Positions 1 through 7,791 of a stretch of 64,000 nucleotides of DNA are shown here, in pieces. The notes beneath the pieces are model-generated. The model did not search any database and was not told where the DNA came from. It saw nothing but the letters and a program-made list of their open reading frames with translations. Origin of the DNA: Bacteroidota bacterium (GTDB lineage: Bacteria > Bacteroidota > Bacteroidia > Bacteroidales > VadinHA17); assembly GCA_016718875.1 (NCBI GenBank), contig JADKBL010000014.1:1-64000 (forward strand), written 5' to 3'. The translations under genes were made by a program, and so were the position numbers. The stretch's first letter is position 1, and each line of letters starts with the position of its first letter.

Positions 1-16
1 ATTCAGTAACATTTAA

Positions 17-24
17 TATATTTG
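17..24 (+). promoter_or_regulatory. Bacteroidota -7 promoter box
   Basis: The sequence TATATTTG matches the TAnnTTTG -7 element of the Bacteroidota primary sigma factor. It lies 23 bases before the ATG of the UpxY-like gene. The -33 element would fall at or beyond the left edge of the window, so only half the promoter can be judged. Confidence 0.5.
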
Positions 25-46
25 CATCCGTTCACAAAACCCGAGT

Positions 47-580
47 ATGGCAGAGAGACAGATCAACGGTGCAGAAGAGAAATGGTTTGCCATTTATACC
101 AGGCCCAGAGCTGAGAAACAGGTCAATCAACGGCTTCTTGAAGCAGGTGTTGAGTCGTATCTGCCTATGCAAAAAACAATAAGACAATGGAGCGACAGGA
201 AGAAGATGGTAGAGAAGCCATTGTTGTCTTCCTATTTGTTCGTTAAGGTCCTGCCTAAGAATTTTCCAGTCGTTTACAGGATAACAGGTGTAGTAAAGTT
301 TGTCTCATTTGAAGGTCAGCCGGTTTCAATACCCCAGAAACAGATTGATACACTCAGGCTTCTGATCGACAGCAATGCTGATATTGAAGTCTCATCCGAG
401 AACTTTGCAAAAGGAGATAATGTCGAGGTTACTGCCGGAGCTCTTGCCGGCCTCACAGGTGAATTGATCAAGATCGGAACTCATAACCGTTTTGTTGTGA
501 GGATTGACAGGTTGGATCAGAATCTGATTCTTAAGATTCCGAGGACTTTTTTGAAACGGTTACCGGCAACAGACAAGTAG
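47..580 (+). CDS. UpxY/NusG-like transcription antiterminator
   Basis: This is a 177-residue NusG-family protein. The NGN domain opens at about residue 13 with WFAIYTRPRAEKQV, the usual start of NusG paralogues. A KOW motif follows near residues 122-150 (GDNVEVTAGALAGLTGELIKI). In Bacteroidota such NusG-like UpxY proteins are the first genes of capsule or exopolysaccharide loci, where they let RNA polymerase read through long operons. That fits here, because an outer-membrane barrel gene and a sugar transferase follow on the same strand. The protein is cytoplasmic and should bind RNA polymerase. It lacks any extra domain and has the typical length. Housekeeping NusG is less likely because secE and ribosomal genes are absent from the neighbourhood. 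Confidence 0.85.
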   Translation: MAERQINGAEEKWFAIYTRPRAEKQVNQRLLEAGVESYLPMQKTIRQWSDRKKMVEKPLLSSYLFVKVLPKNFPVVYRITGVVKFVSFEGQPVSIPQKQIDTLRLLIDSNADIEVSSENFAKGDNVEVTAGALAGLTGELIKIGTHNRFVVRIDRLDQNLILKIPRTFLKRLPATDK

Positions 581-1014
581 GATTCATATTTCTATCTCAA
601 AAGCCCATAGCTGCTAACCTGGGAGTAATATTGTAAATACCGAGATTTTTACCCCTTTAGAGGACACAGAGTTCACACAATAGAGTTACAGCAAAGTCAG
701 TTTGCGGCCGGGGTGGTTGATTGGTTTATCAGTTTAACCATTTTCTGTTTTTAAAATTTTTATAAAGTTATCTCCGTTACAGTGTATACTTCAGGATCGT
801 TGATGTTAAGTATTTAGGGTCATTATTGTTGAAGGATTATTGACTTTTAAAGGAACTGAAAGGATAAGTCTGTATAAATCAGGCGGAAATAACCTTGTAA
901 AAGTCAGAGAATCAATGGTTCTGCCACCCCCCTTCAAAAGGAGGGGAAACTTATACTACCCATTCATTTAGTTCTTTGTTTACGGCAACATATTTAACGT
1001 CAGGTAAATAGTTA
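581..1014. other. Intergenic stretch without a recognisable gene
   Basis: No open frame with plausible protein character was seen here. It holds a CACAGAG-like fragment near 661-680 and a small GC hairpin at 927-946, a C run followed by a G run of the kind seen in other intergenic repeats of this window. The stretch may carry the leader on which the upstream antiterminator acts, but no defined signal was recognised. Confidence 0.5.
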
Positions 1015-1022
1015 TATATTTG
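1015..1022 (+). promoter_or_regulatory. Bacteroidota -7 promoter box
   Basis: TATATTTG matches TAnnTTTG and lies about 19 bases before the TTG that opens the signal-peptide part of the broken barrel gene. It suggests that this gene had its own promoter. Confidence 0.5.
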
Positions 1023-1040
1023 CTTATTAAACGATTTAAG

Positions 1041-2672
1041 TTGAAAATCAATTTCCAGATACTTTCTCTGATTTTAATCCTGCAGGCAGGCAATTCAAAT
1101 CTTTTCTCAGGAAGTCCCCCATTCCGTAAAGAATACCGGTGTATATGACTTCCTCGATGAACTGGCTAACAGTAAAATAATTGAGATCAATTCTGCGGTA
1201 AAACCATATTCGAGATTATTCATAGCGAAAAAGCTAACGGAAGCTGACGGGCGGAGGGAGGAACTGAACAGAAGACAGCAGGAGGAGCTGGATTTCTACC
1301 TAAGGGATTTTGGGAAGGAAACGGAGAAGAATTAGCGGCGAGTCGAGGGCGGGGCAAGGCAAAATTATTGGCGGACAATGGCCGGATAAGAGGCTTGACC
1401 TTTTATACTACGGGGACTCACTGTTTTCACTGACAATAAATCCGATACTTGGCGGGGAGATCTTTATAAACTCTTCAGGAAAAGCCACATACTGGCGAAA
1501 CGGTCTTGAGGCAAGGGGCTATGTCTCCCGCTGGGGATTCTATGCGGCATTGAGGGATAATCATGAAAGCCCCTTACTGGGCAAGCCTGAATACCTCACA
1601 AAAAGAGATGGTGGAAACGTAAAAAATCAAACCGACTGGAGTGAGATGACCGGCGGGGTAACATATGGATGGAAATGGGGTAATATCGGTCTTGTTAAAG
1701 ATGCACTCCAATGGGGCAACAACTATAACGGGGCTAATATATTCGGTGGAAGGAATCCTTCCTTTGTGCAGCTGAAACTGAATATCAATCCTGTAAAATG
1801 GTTCGACTTCAACTATTTCCACGGATGGCTAAACTCAATGGTGGTCGACAGCACCGAATCATATTGGGTCATAAACAGTTATGGTTCCGATTATCGTGAG
1901 GTCTATCATAAAAAGTTCATCGCCGCAAATATGTTCACCTTCACTCCTTTCAGAAATCTGAAAGTCTCGGCAGGAAACAGCATTGTGTATGATGGAGAGA
2001 CAATGAATCCGGCATATCTTATACCTCTTCTCTTCTACAAATCGGTTGACCATTCAGACTATGGGCATTGATAATATGAACTCCCAGATGTTTTTAGATA
2101 TAAGTTCCCGCCAAATAAAGAATCTTCATATCTACGGAACCATGTTCATCGATGAGCTTTCTACTGACAGGTTTAAGAAAGATGATGAATGGAACTTCCT
2201 GAGTTATAAAGCCGGGTTCCGGCTGAGCAACTTCCCTGTTAAGAACTTATCATTCACCACAGAATTCACATATACCTATCCCCTCACCTTTCAGCACTAC
2301 GTGCCTACAACCACCTTTGAGAGTTCCCGCTTCAACCTCGGACACTATATGAAAGACAACTCCCGTGAGTGGTACCTGGCATTCGATTACAAACCGATGC
2401 GGGCAATGAATATCGGTCTATTTTTTACTGATGCAATACGCGGTCCTGATTACACAGAGCTTGGAACCAACAGGGTTGGTAATCCTCCATTGTCTTCCGT
2501 CGAATGGCACAACACTTCTGTGGGCATGAAAGCAAGTTACCAGGTTATCAATGACCTCTATACCTGGGTCGCCGCATCATACAGCGACATCAGTGGCGAT
2601 AGTCGGTGGAGTCCGGGGTATTTCTACGGATACAAGACTACGATTAATGGTGGGGTGATGGTGGGGTTCTAG
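1041..2672 (+). pseudogene. Frameshifted outer-membrane beta-barrel protein (Wzi-like)
   Basis: Four reading-frame pieces line up as one secreted protein. The first (from TTG at 1041) reads as a signal peptide, KINFQILSLILILQAGNSN. After a shift near 1100 the frame reads FSQEVPHSVKNTGVYDFLDEL and runs to a stop at about 1333. A third piece in the next frame carries LDLLYYGDSLFSLTINPILGG and many aromatic strands up to 2071. A last shift near 2046-2071 leads to the C-terminal part ending in GGVMVGF, an aromatic barrel-like end. Alternating aromatic strands and position beside UpxY suggest a capsule-assembly Wzi-type barrel, but the family name is inference. At least three frameshifts and a non-ATG start make it a pseudogene unless the consensus is wrong. 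Confidence 0.7.
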
Positions 2673-2741
2673 CCCCCTTGCCCCCCTGAAGATGTTAATT
2701 TGTGGCAATCGTAACAGCCCCCCTGCCCCCCTGAAGGGGGG
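2671..2741 (+). repeat. C-rich repeat, left copy of a 27-bp inverted repeat
   Basis: Positions 2715-2741 hold CAG, six C, TG, six C, TGAA, six G. The exact reverse complement lies at 3180-3206, on the other side of the DUF559 gene. A third, shorter direct copy is at 2671-2692, right after the stop codon of the barrel gene. The DUF559 reading frame runs through both left copies, which encode its C-terminal PLQGGRG. Confidence 0.85.
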
Positions 2742-3126
2742 TTAATTTCGTGATAATTCCTGATATTCGGGAAAGGACGGTGTCCATTCCGAAAATTACT
2801 TCATGGTTGGTGAACCGGATTACTTTTAATCCAAAATTTTCCAGTTGAGATTGCCTTAAGATATCATATTCAAGGTTTTCTTTCAGGTTATGAATTTCAC
2901 CATCAATCTCGATCACTAACTTGAGTTCATGACAATAAAAATCTACAATAAATTTGCCTACAGGATGTTGTCTTCGTAATTTGACGGTGAAGCGACTTCT
3001 GTCTCTCAGTTTTTTCCAGAGTACTTTTTCTGCCAATGTAGTGTTCTTTCTAAGTATAGATGCAGTACGTATAGTGGAAATACTTGCACCATAATACATA
3101 TCACTCCTTAAAATATCTTTTTTCAT
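2695..3126 (-). CDS. DUF559 family endonuclease-like protein
   Basis: The 143-residue product has the DUF559 pattern seen in Vsr-like PD-(D/E)XK nucleases. It shows TLAEKVLWKKLRDR, then RRQHPVGKFIVDFYCHELK and LVIEIDGEIHN, where the Asp and the E-x-D pair are the expected metal-binding positions, then GLKVIRFTNHEV. It is probably a small cytoplasmic DNA nuclease, but the substrate is unknown. I place the start at the ATG at 3126; a TTG seven codons upstream is possible. The last 15 residues (PLQGGRGAVTIATN) are read from the C-rich repeat. It is opposite in strand to both neighbours and boxed by a perfect inverted repeat, which suggests it moves or is copied as a unit. Confidence 0.75.
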   Translation of the reverse strand: MKKDILRSDMYYGASISTIRTASILRKNTTLAEKVLWKKLRDRSRFTVKLRRQHPVGKFIVDFYCHELKLVIEIDGEIHNLKENLEYDILRQSQLENFGLKVIRFTNHEVIFGMDTVLSRISGIITKLTPLQGGRGAVTIATN

Positions 3127-3179
3127 TAAAAATGCAGCGTCCAACAAATATACTAAATCTGTTATAAAACGAAAATCTA

Positions 3180-3206
3180 CCCCCCTTCAGGGGGGCAGGG
3201 GGGCTG
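3180..3206 (-). repeat. Right copy of the 27-bp inverted repeat
   Basis: This is the perfect reverse complement of 2715-2741 and sits 53 bases before the DUF559 start codon. Each copy can itself fold because the C runs face G runs. Confidence 0.85.
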
Positions 3207-3391
3207 TTTGGACTGGCTGAATTCTACTTCTTGGGCACAGGGAGACAACCCGGTCCTGGGTAACGCTCTTCAAGGAGGCAGGACATACCTCCTTAAGCAA
3301 CCAACCCTATCAATCTTTAGTCATATATTAACTAAATCGCCGTTTTTTTTGTTACTTAGCGCTCCGTGAAAACAGGTATCTGCCGCATCTG

Positions 3392-4957
3392 ATGGAAAAA
3401 AGCAAATTCAAAATATTGACCCTCCTTGCAGATATTGTAATCCTTACAATAGCTTTCCTCATTATGGTATGGACCAAGCCGGCAAGCCTTAGGTTATACC
3501 TGCCGTCACATACACCTTTTTTTGCAGGGCTTGCTCTTATTTGGATAATCGTATCATTTCTAAACGGGAAGGTTCACAGAGGAAAGGTTATCAACTATTC
3601 AACATTGTTTAATAAAGTCCTTACAAGCAATATTATAGCTATTGGAATCACTGCCCTTCTGATGTACACTATCAGGGAGGTCTCTTATTCAAGGACAATC
3701 GTCCTGGGAACAGCATTGGTAGCAACACTGCTGGAGCTGATATTCGGTGCATTATATATTGCGTATAAGAAAGCGGTCTTACAGGATTATGAGGAGTATG
3801 ATAAATATAAAGCTTACAAAAAACCAAGTGAATATGATCTTGTAAAAGGAACAAACGGAAACGGATCTCATATAACAGAAGCATTGGAGGTCAATCCAAA
3901 TATTGTCAGGGCACTTGAGAATGAATGCGGTGCAGATATGACGAGGGCGATATTAAAAATGACCGGAAGCAGACTCACCGATCACACTGCTGTATTGTCA
4001 ACAACCACTATCTTTAATATTTCTGGTCTGCTTCATAATGATTATCATTATATCATCAACCTTCATAAGATAAATGATATTAAAAAGCTGGATGCGTTCT
4101 TAGATGCGGTGAACAGCAAGCTTATGCTTAAGGGATATTTTTTCTGCTGTGTCGAGACAAAAGATCAGAGAAAAAGAAGAATACTGAAGAAGTTCCCTCC
4201 CATTATTAATTATCTGTACTATACCCTCGATTTCGTTGTTAAACGCATTCTTCCGAAGCTTAAATGGACCAGGAAGCTCTACTTTTTCCTTACCAGGGGA
4301 GAAAATGCGGTGATCTCGCGTGCCGAAGCTCTCGGGAGGTTGTCAAGAGCCGGGTTCAGAATCAAGCAGGAGTCATTCATCGGAAATCTTCTCTGCATAG
4401 AAGCCAGGAAGTATAGTGAACCTCATACCGGAAATGAAAATATATATGGTCCGCTGATAGCGCTTCCACGGGTCGGAAAAAACGGAAGGATGATCAAGGT
4501 CTACAAGCTAAGGACCATGCATCCCTATTCCGAATATATCCAGGACTATGTATATAAGCTTCATGATCTCCAGGACGGAGGAAAATTCAAACACGATTTC
4601 CGGATCACTTCATGGGGAGCAGTCTGCAGGAAAATATGGCTCGATGAGCTCCCGATGCTCATCAACTTCTTCAGGGGCGATATGAAGCTATTTGGAGTTA
4701 GACCTTTAAGCAAGCAGTATTTCGAACTATACAAACCTGATGTTCAGAACCGGAGAATCCAGTATAAACCCGGGCTAGTCCCTCCATTCTATGCAGATAT
4801 GCCATCAGACCTTGAGGCTATCCAGGCTTCAGAGCTAAAGTATCTCGATTCATATGACAAGCATCCTGTTGCGACTGATATAAAGTACTTCTTTAAATCG
4901 ATGTGGAACATTGCGTTTCATAAGGCGGGCGGGGGGGGGGGGGGGGGGGGCAACTAG
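3392..4957 (+). CDS. Polyprenyl-phosphate sugar transferase (exopolysaccharide initiation)
   Basis: This is a 521-residue membrane protein. About four hydrophobic helices fill residues 8-125. A middle soluble region (about 165-345) is less clear; its end resembles a methyltransferase-like fold. The C-terminal bacterial sugar transferase domain starts near residue 360: GKNGRMIKVYKLRTM, then DFRITSWG, WLDELPMLINFFRGDMKLFGVRPLS and KPGLVPPFYADMP. The family transfers a sugar-1-phosphate to undecaprenyl phosphate at the inner membrane, the first step of polysaccharide repeat assembly. This fits the UpxY-like gene upstream. The natural end is replaced by eight glycines and Asn read from a G20 run at 4931-4950, so the last residues depend on the length of that run. 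Confidence 0.85.
   Translation: MEKSKFKILTLLADIVILTIAFLIMVWTKPASLRLYLPSHTPFFAGLALIWIIVSFLNGKVHRGKVINYSTLFNKVLTSNIIAIGITALLMYTIREVSYSRTIVLGTALVATLLELIFGALYIAYKKAVLQDYEEYDKYKAYKKPSEYDLVKGTNGNGSHITEALEVNPNIVRALENECGADMTRAILKMTGSRLTDHTAVLSTTTIFNISGLLHNDYHYIINLHKINDIKKLDAFLDAVNSKLMLKGYFFCCVETKDQRKRRILKKFPPIINYLYYTLDFVVKRILPKLKWTRKLYFFLTRGENAVISRAEALGRLSRAGFRIKQESFIGNLLCIEARKYSEPHTGNENIYGPLIALPRVGKNGRMIKVYKLRTMHPYSEYIQDYVYKLHDLQDGGKFKHDFRITSWGAVCRKIWLDELPMLINFFRGDMKLFGVRPLSKQYFELYKPDVQNRRIQYKPGLVPPFYADMPSDLEAIQASELKYLDSYDKHPVATDIKYFFKSMWNIAFHKAGGGGGGGGN
4931..4950 (+). repeat. G20 homopolymer at the end of the sugar transferase gene
   Basis: Twenty consecutive G follow GCGGGC and precede CAACTAG. 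The run is in the coding frame and the stop codon lies 5 bases beyond it. A change of one base would alter the C-terminus and the stop position. Confidence 0.95.
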
Positions 4958-5170
4958 GGCGAGGAGTAATATAAGCTAAAATCGCGCAAAAGGCGCAATG
5001 GGCAAAGTCAAAGGCCGGTAACTGTTTACCATTGAGTCGCTGTCAGCCACTGGAGCCCTGTTTGAGCCGCTGACGGTGAGCCGATACACTCTTTTTCCGG
5101 TGAATATTTGGATGTAAGTTAATCTCGGTTAAAATTCTATGATGCTTGGTTATATTTAAAAATAACATTC

Positions 5171-5178
5171 TACCTTTG
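5171..5178 (+). promoter_or_regulatory. Bacteroidota promoter before the DksA-like gene
   Basis: TACCTTTG matches TAnnTTTG and lies 22 bases before the ATG at 5201. A TTGG at about 5146 is at a fitting distance for the -33 element. Confidence 0.65.
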
Positions 5179-5200
5179 CCGGTAATTTAAATCTTATCCT

Positions 5201-5578
5201 ATGGCTGAAAAGACAAGATATTCGGATGATGAGCTTGAGGAGTTCAGGGGAATTATTCTCATGAAGCTGGATAAAGCCAAGAAAGATTATGAGATACTTA
5301 AGTCCAGTATAACTCACGAAGAGAGCAATGACACTATGGACACCTCTCCTACCTTCAAGGTACTGGAAGAAGGTGCAACAACTTTATCTAAAGAAGAGGC
5401 CGGCCGTCTTGCTCAGCGCCAGCTTAAATTTATACAGCATCTGCAGGCTGCACTTATCAGAATTGAGAATAAGACTTATGGCATCTGCCGCGAAACAGGT
5501 AAACTCATCTCAAAGGATAGACTGAGAGCTGTTCCCCATGCAACTCTTTGTATGGATGCTAAGATGAAGCAGAAGTAA
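5201..5578 (+). CDS. TraR/DksA-family RNA polymerase-binding protein
   Basis: The 125-residue protein has the DksA layout: an N-terminal coiled coil (residues about 8-95) with the DTSPTF stretch at the turn, then the C-terminal YGICRETGKLISKDRLRAVPHATLC motif. DksA binds the secondary channel of RNA polymerase and, with ppGpp, changes transcription at stringent promoters. The zinc finger is degenerate: only two cysteines remain (GIC and TLC) where classical DksA has four, as in many Bacteroidota copies. The start is fixed by the upstream promoter box. A terminator hairpin lies 49 bases after the stop, so it is probably monocistronic. Confidence 0.85.
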   Translation: MAEKTRYSDDELEEFRGIILMKLDKAKKDYEILKSSITHEESNDTMDTSPTFKVLEEGATTLSKEEAGRLAQRQLKFIQHLQAALIRIENKTYGICRETGKLISKDRLRAVPHATLCMDAKMKQK

Positions 5579-5587
5579 CGGCTCAGG

Positions 5588-5611
5588 GGCGCAATGGCGC
5601 AATGGCGCAAT
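5588..5611 (+). repeat. Three tandem copies of GGCGCAAT
   Basis: Three perfect 8-bp units begin 9 bases after the stop of the DksA-like gene. Related arrays in the same sense follow ileS (12814-12837) and the CBM9-like gene (53296-53327, minus strand). Confidence 0.9.
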
Positions 5612-5626
5612 TGCTGAAATATACAG

Positions 5627-5653
5627 GCCACTTATGAAAATAGGTGGCTTTTT
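5627..5653 (+). terminator. Rho-independent terminator
   Basis: GCCACTTAT, a GAAA loop and ATAGGTGGC form a 9-bp stem with one G-U pair, followed by five T. It ends the DksA-like transcript and lies just before the rhodanese gene. Confidence 0.75.
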
Positions 5654-5668
5654 CACTATTTTTAGATT

Positions 5669-6085
5669 ATGAAACTATCCCTTCCCATAATCCTTATTCT
5701 TGCATTTGTCTGCATGGATTTACAGCTTTCAGCCCAGGAAGTTGATTCATTAAAATATATAAGCCTTAAACCTGCTCTTTTCAGGGAGTGCTACCTCAAA
5801 GACAAAAATGCGTTTCTTATTGATGTAAGGGAATACTTCGAGTATAAAAAGTCGAGAATCAAGGGCGCGATTAACATCCCTTCATCCGGAAATATTGATA
5901 TGGCAGCAGATACACTCAATATAAACCAGTCGATATATCTGTATTGTACATCCGGCTTTCGTGCTAAGAAGGTCGCGGTGAGATTAGCTGACAGAGGTTT
6001 CGGAAGTGTTTTCAATCTTGAAGGTGGTATTAAGAGGTGGAAGGAGGAGGGGCTGGCAGTGGAGAAGAAGAGGCGCAAAGGATGA
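5669..6085 (+). CDS. Secreted rhodanese-like protein
   Basis: The 138-residue product begins with a signal peptide (MKLSLPIILILAFVCMDLQLSAQ) and is otherwise one rhodanese domain. DVREYFEYKKSRIKGAINIP and the active-site loop CTSGFRAKKVA (Cys at about residue 91) are plain, followed by GFGSVFNLEGGIKRWKEEG. Rhodanese domains carry sulfur as a cysteine persulfide. Here the domain would act in the periplasm, but its substrate is not known. It starts right after the terminator of the preceding gene and has no promoter box that I can recognise. Confidence 0.85.
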   Translation: MKLSLPIILILAFVCMDLQLSAQEVDSLKYISLKPALFRECYLKDKNAFLIDVREYFEYKKSRIKGAINIPSSGNIDMAADTLNINQSIYLYCTSGFRAKKVAVRLADRGFGSVFNLEGGIKRWKEEGLAVEKKRRKG

Positions 6086-6090
6086 GGATA

Positions 6091-6127
6091 GTCATTGATG
6101 GTCATTAATAGTCATTCAGTTGTCATT
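6091..6127 (+). repeat. Four spaced GTCATT units
   Basis: GTCATT occurs at 6091, 6101, 6111 and 6122, a spacing of 10-11 bases. These are the reverse complement of the AATGAC units at 6196-6307, so the two arrays face each other across an IS-end remnant. Confidence 0.8.
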
Positions 6128-6140
6128 CAATTGTAAACCA

Positions 6141-6188
6141 ATATCAGGATTTAATTATTAATCTGTAAACTTTTTTCAGGACGAGTCA
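6141..6188 (+). mobile_element. Remnant end of the IS3-family element
   Basis: This stretch matches the reverse complement of the left end of the IS at 12941, including TTTAATTATTAATCTGTAAA and the terminal AGGACGAGTCA, with one C/T change. About 25-30 bases at the transposase tail are missing. The outer end is therefore kept but the body of the element is lost. Confidence 0.8.
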
Positions 6189-6195
6189 GACATTT

Positions 6196-6307
6196 AATGA
6201 CAGCCGCAGGCCCAATTACCACAAATGACGGCGAAGCCAAATGACGGCCGAAGGCCAAATGACAAACAATGACGCCCATATGGCAAATGACGGCGAAGCC
6301 CAATGAC
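6196..6307 (+). repeat. Array of AATGAC units separated by mini-hairpins
   Basis: AATGAC occurs seven times (6196, 6224, 6240, 6258, 6268, 6286, 6302). Most gaps hold a short palindrome such as GGCGAAGCC, GGCCGAAGGCC or GCCCATATGGC. No coding potential is seen. Confidence 0.8.
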
Positions 6308-6341
6308 TTTACCTTAATATTATTAAGTTCCATTCTATTAA

Positions 6342-7028
6342 ATGAAAAGATTGGTAATTCTGACCGGTGCCGGAATGAGTGCTGAAAGCGGTATAAAAAC
6401 TTTCAGGGATTCCGGAGGATTGTGGGAGGAGTATGATGTTACAGAGGTGGCAACACCCATGGCATGGCATAAAAACAGGGACCTTGTTCTCAGATTTTAC
6501 AACGAAAGGCGCAGACAGCTCGAATCATGCAATCCGAATGACGGTCACAGGGGACTTGCTGCACTTGAGAAAAATTTTGATGTGCAGATCATCACACAAA
6601 ATGTAGATGATCTTCATGAACGTGCAGGCAGTACTAAAATACTTCATCTCCACGGAGAACTGACCAAGGCCAGAAGCACTTCAGATAAAAATCTTGTTTA
6701 TGATATCGGATACAGGGATATCAATCCGGGTGACTTGTGTGAAAAAGGAAGTCAGCTTCGTCCACATATAGTATGGTTCGGAGAGGATGTCCCGATGATG
6801 GATGAAGCAGTAAGACTAACCTCGGAAGCTGATATCTTTGTTGTGGTGGGATCATCGCTGAATGTCTATCCGGCAGCAGGACTTATCAATTACGCACCGA
6901 AGAATGCTTCTCTCTGGCTGATTGATCCCAATGATGTGGCTGTTCCGAATCTCCGAAATGTTAAAATAATAAGGGAAGGTGCATCTGAAGGAGTCAGATT
7001 GCTTATTGAAAAGTTACTCCTTTTCTAA
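6342..7028 (+). CDS. cobB: NAD-dependent protein deacylase, sirtuin (CobB type)
   Basis: The 228-residue protein has the sirtuin signatures GAGMSAESGIKTFRDSGGLW (residues 9-28), ITQNVDDLHERAGS and the catalytic His in LHLHGEL, then VWFGEDVP and VVGSSLNVYP. Sirtuins remove acyl groups from lysine using NAD. The YNER sequence (in FYNERRRQL) fits the Y-x-x-R pair of class III enzymes that prefer succinyl or malonyl lysine. The usual zinc-binding CxxC pairs are absent; only two isolated cysteines remain, a known Bacteroidota variant. It stands alone between repeat regions, so its partners cannot be inferred. Confidence 0.9.
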   Translation: MKRLVILTGAGMSAESGIKTFRDSGGLWEEYDVTEVATPMAWHKNRDLVLRFYNERRRQLESCNPNDGHRGLAALEKNFDVQIITQNVDDLHERAGSTKILHLHGELTKARSTSDKNLVYDIGYRDINPGDLCEKGSQLRPHIVWFGEDVPMMDEAVRLTSEADIFVVVGSSLNVYPAAGLINYAPKNASLWLIDPNDVAVPNLRNVKIIREGASEGVRLLIEKLLLF

Positions 7029-7152
7029 CACAGAGAGACACAGAGGTCTTCGCTCCGCTCCGACTGTCACAGAGGGACACAAAGAATTGAAATAAGCATC
7101 ATAATTTCTTTGTGGAACTCTGTGCTTCTCAGTGTCTCTCTGTGTAAGTTCT
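7028..7152 (+). repeat. CACAGAG-type inverted repeat, subtype ending GTGTAAGTTCT
   Basis: The left part reads ACACAGAGAGACACAGAG and the right part CTCAGTGTCTCTCTGTGTAAG, so the whole can fold as a long imperfect hairpin. It starts at the sirtuin stop codon. A second copy with the same right end is at 16477-16595. Confidence 0.8.
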
Positions 7153-7215
7153 TATCCCTCACAAACAGTACTCCTAACAAAATTTGCTACATTTACATAC
7201 TGAAACTGAGCAATA

Positions 7216-7791
7216 ATGCCAACACGAAATAGGAAAATAGTCCTCGCCATAACCGGAGCAAGCGGATCAATTTATGCCAAAAAGCTCATGGAAAAGCTTC
7301 GGCAGCTGAATAATCCTCCGGAGGAGATTGCAGTTATTCTCTCCGACACTGCAAAAGAGATATGGCTTGCAGAAACAGGAGAAAAATTCAAGGCGGACTA
7401 TCCTGCGAAGGAGTATTCAAATAAATCTTTTCATGCACCATTCGCATCAGGATCATCAACATATGACACGATGATCATCTGCCCCTCATCGATGGGTACA
7501 CTGGGAAGAATAGCCAACGGAACATCCGACGACCTCACCGCCCGTGCTGCCGATGTGATGCTTAAGGAAAAAAGAAGACTTATAATAGTCCCCAGGGAGG
7601 CTCCTTATAACCTCATCCATATTGAAAATATGAAAACACTTACCCTGGCAGGAGCAATAATCTGTCCGGCATCACCATCATTCTACAGCAATCCGAAATC
7701 TATCGATGAGCTGGTGTTGACTGTTGTTGACCGCATTATCGATCTTGCAGGATTTGAGAATAACAGCTACAGGTGGATGGAAAATGGTTGA
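7216..7791 (+). CDS. ubiX: Flavin prenyltransferase UbiX
   Basis: This is a 191-residue UbiX/Pad1-family flavoprotein. KIVLAITGASGSIYAKKLMEKL at the N-terminus is the FMN-binding loop, and IICPSSMGTLGRIANG and PREAPYNLIHIENM are the other family motifs. UbiX prenylates reduced FMN to make the cofactor of UbiD-type decarboxylases, used in quinone synthesis. No ubiD is seen in this window. The gene overlaps the next one by 8 bases, so the two are probably translated together. Confidence 0.93.
   Translation: MPTRNRKIVLAITGASGSIYAKKLMEKLRQLNNPPEEIAVILSDTAKEIWLAETGEKFKADYPAKEYSNKSFHAPFASGSSTYDTMIICPSSMGTLGRIANGTSDDLTARAADVMLKEKRRLIIVPREAPYNLIHIENMKTLTLAGAIICPASPSFYSNPKSIDELVLTVVDRIIDLAGFENNSYRWMENG

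Noticed and set aside
6196..6307. Possible CRISPR array from the repeated AATGAC units
   Set aside because: Units are only 6 bases, gaps are short palindromes of unequal length, and no cas gene is present.
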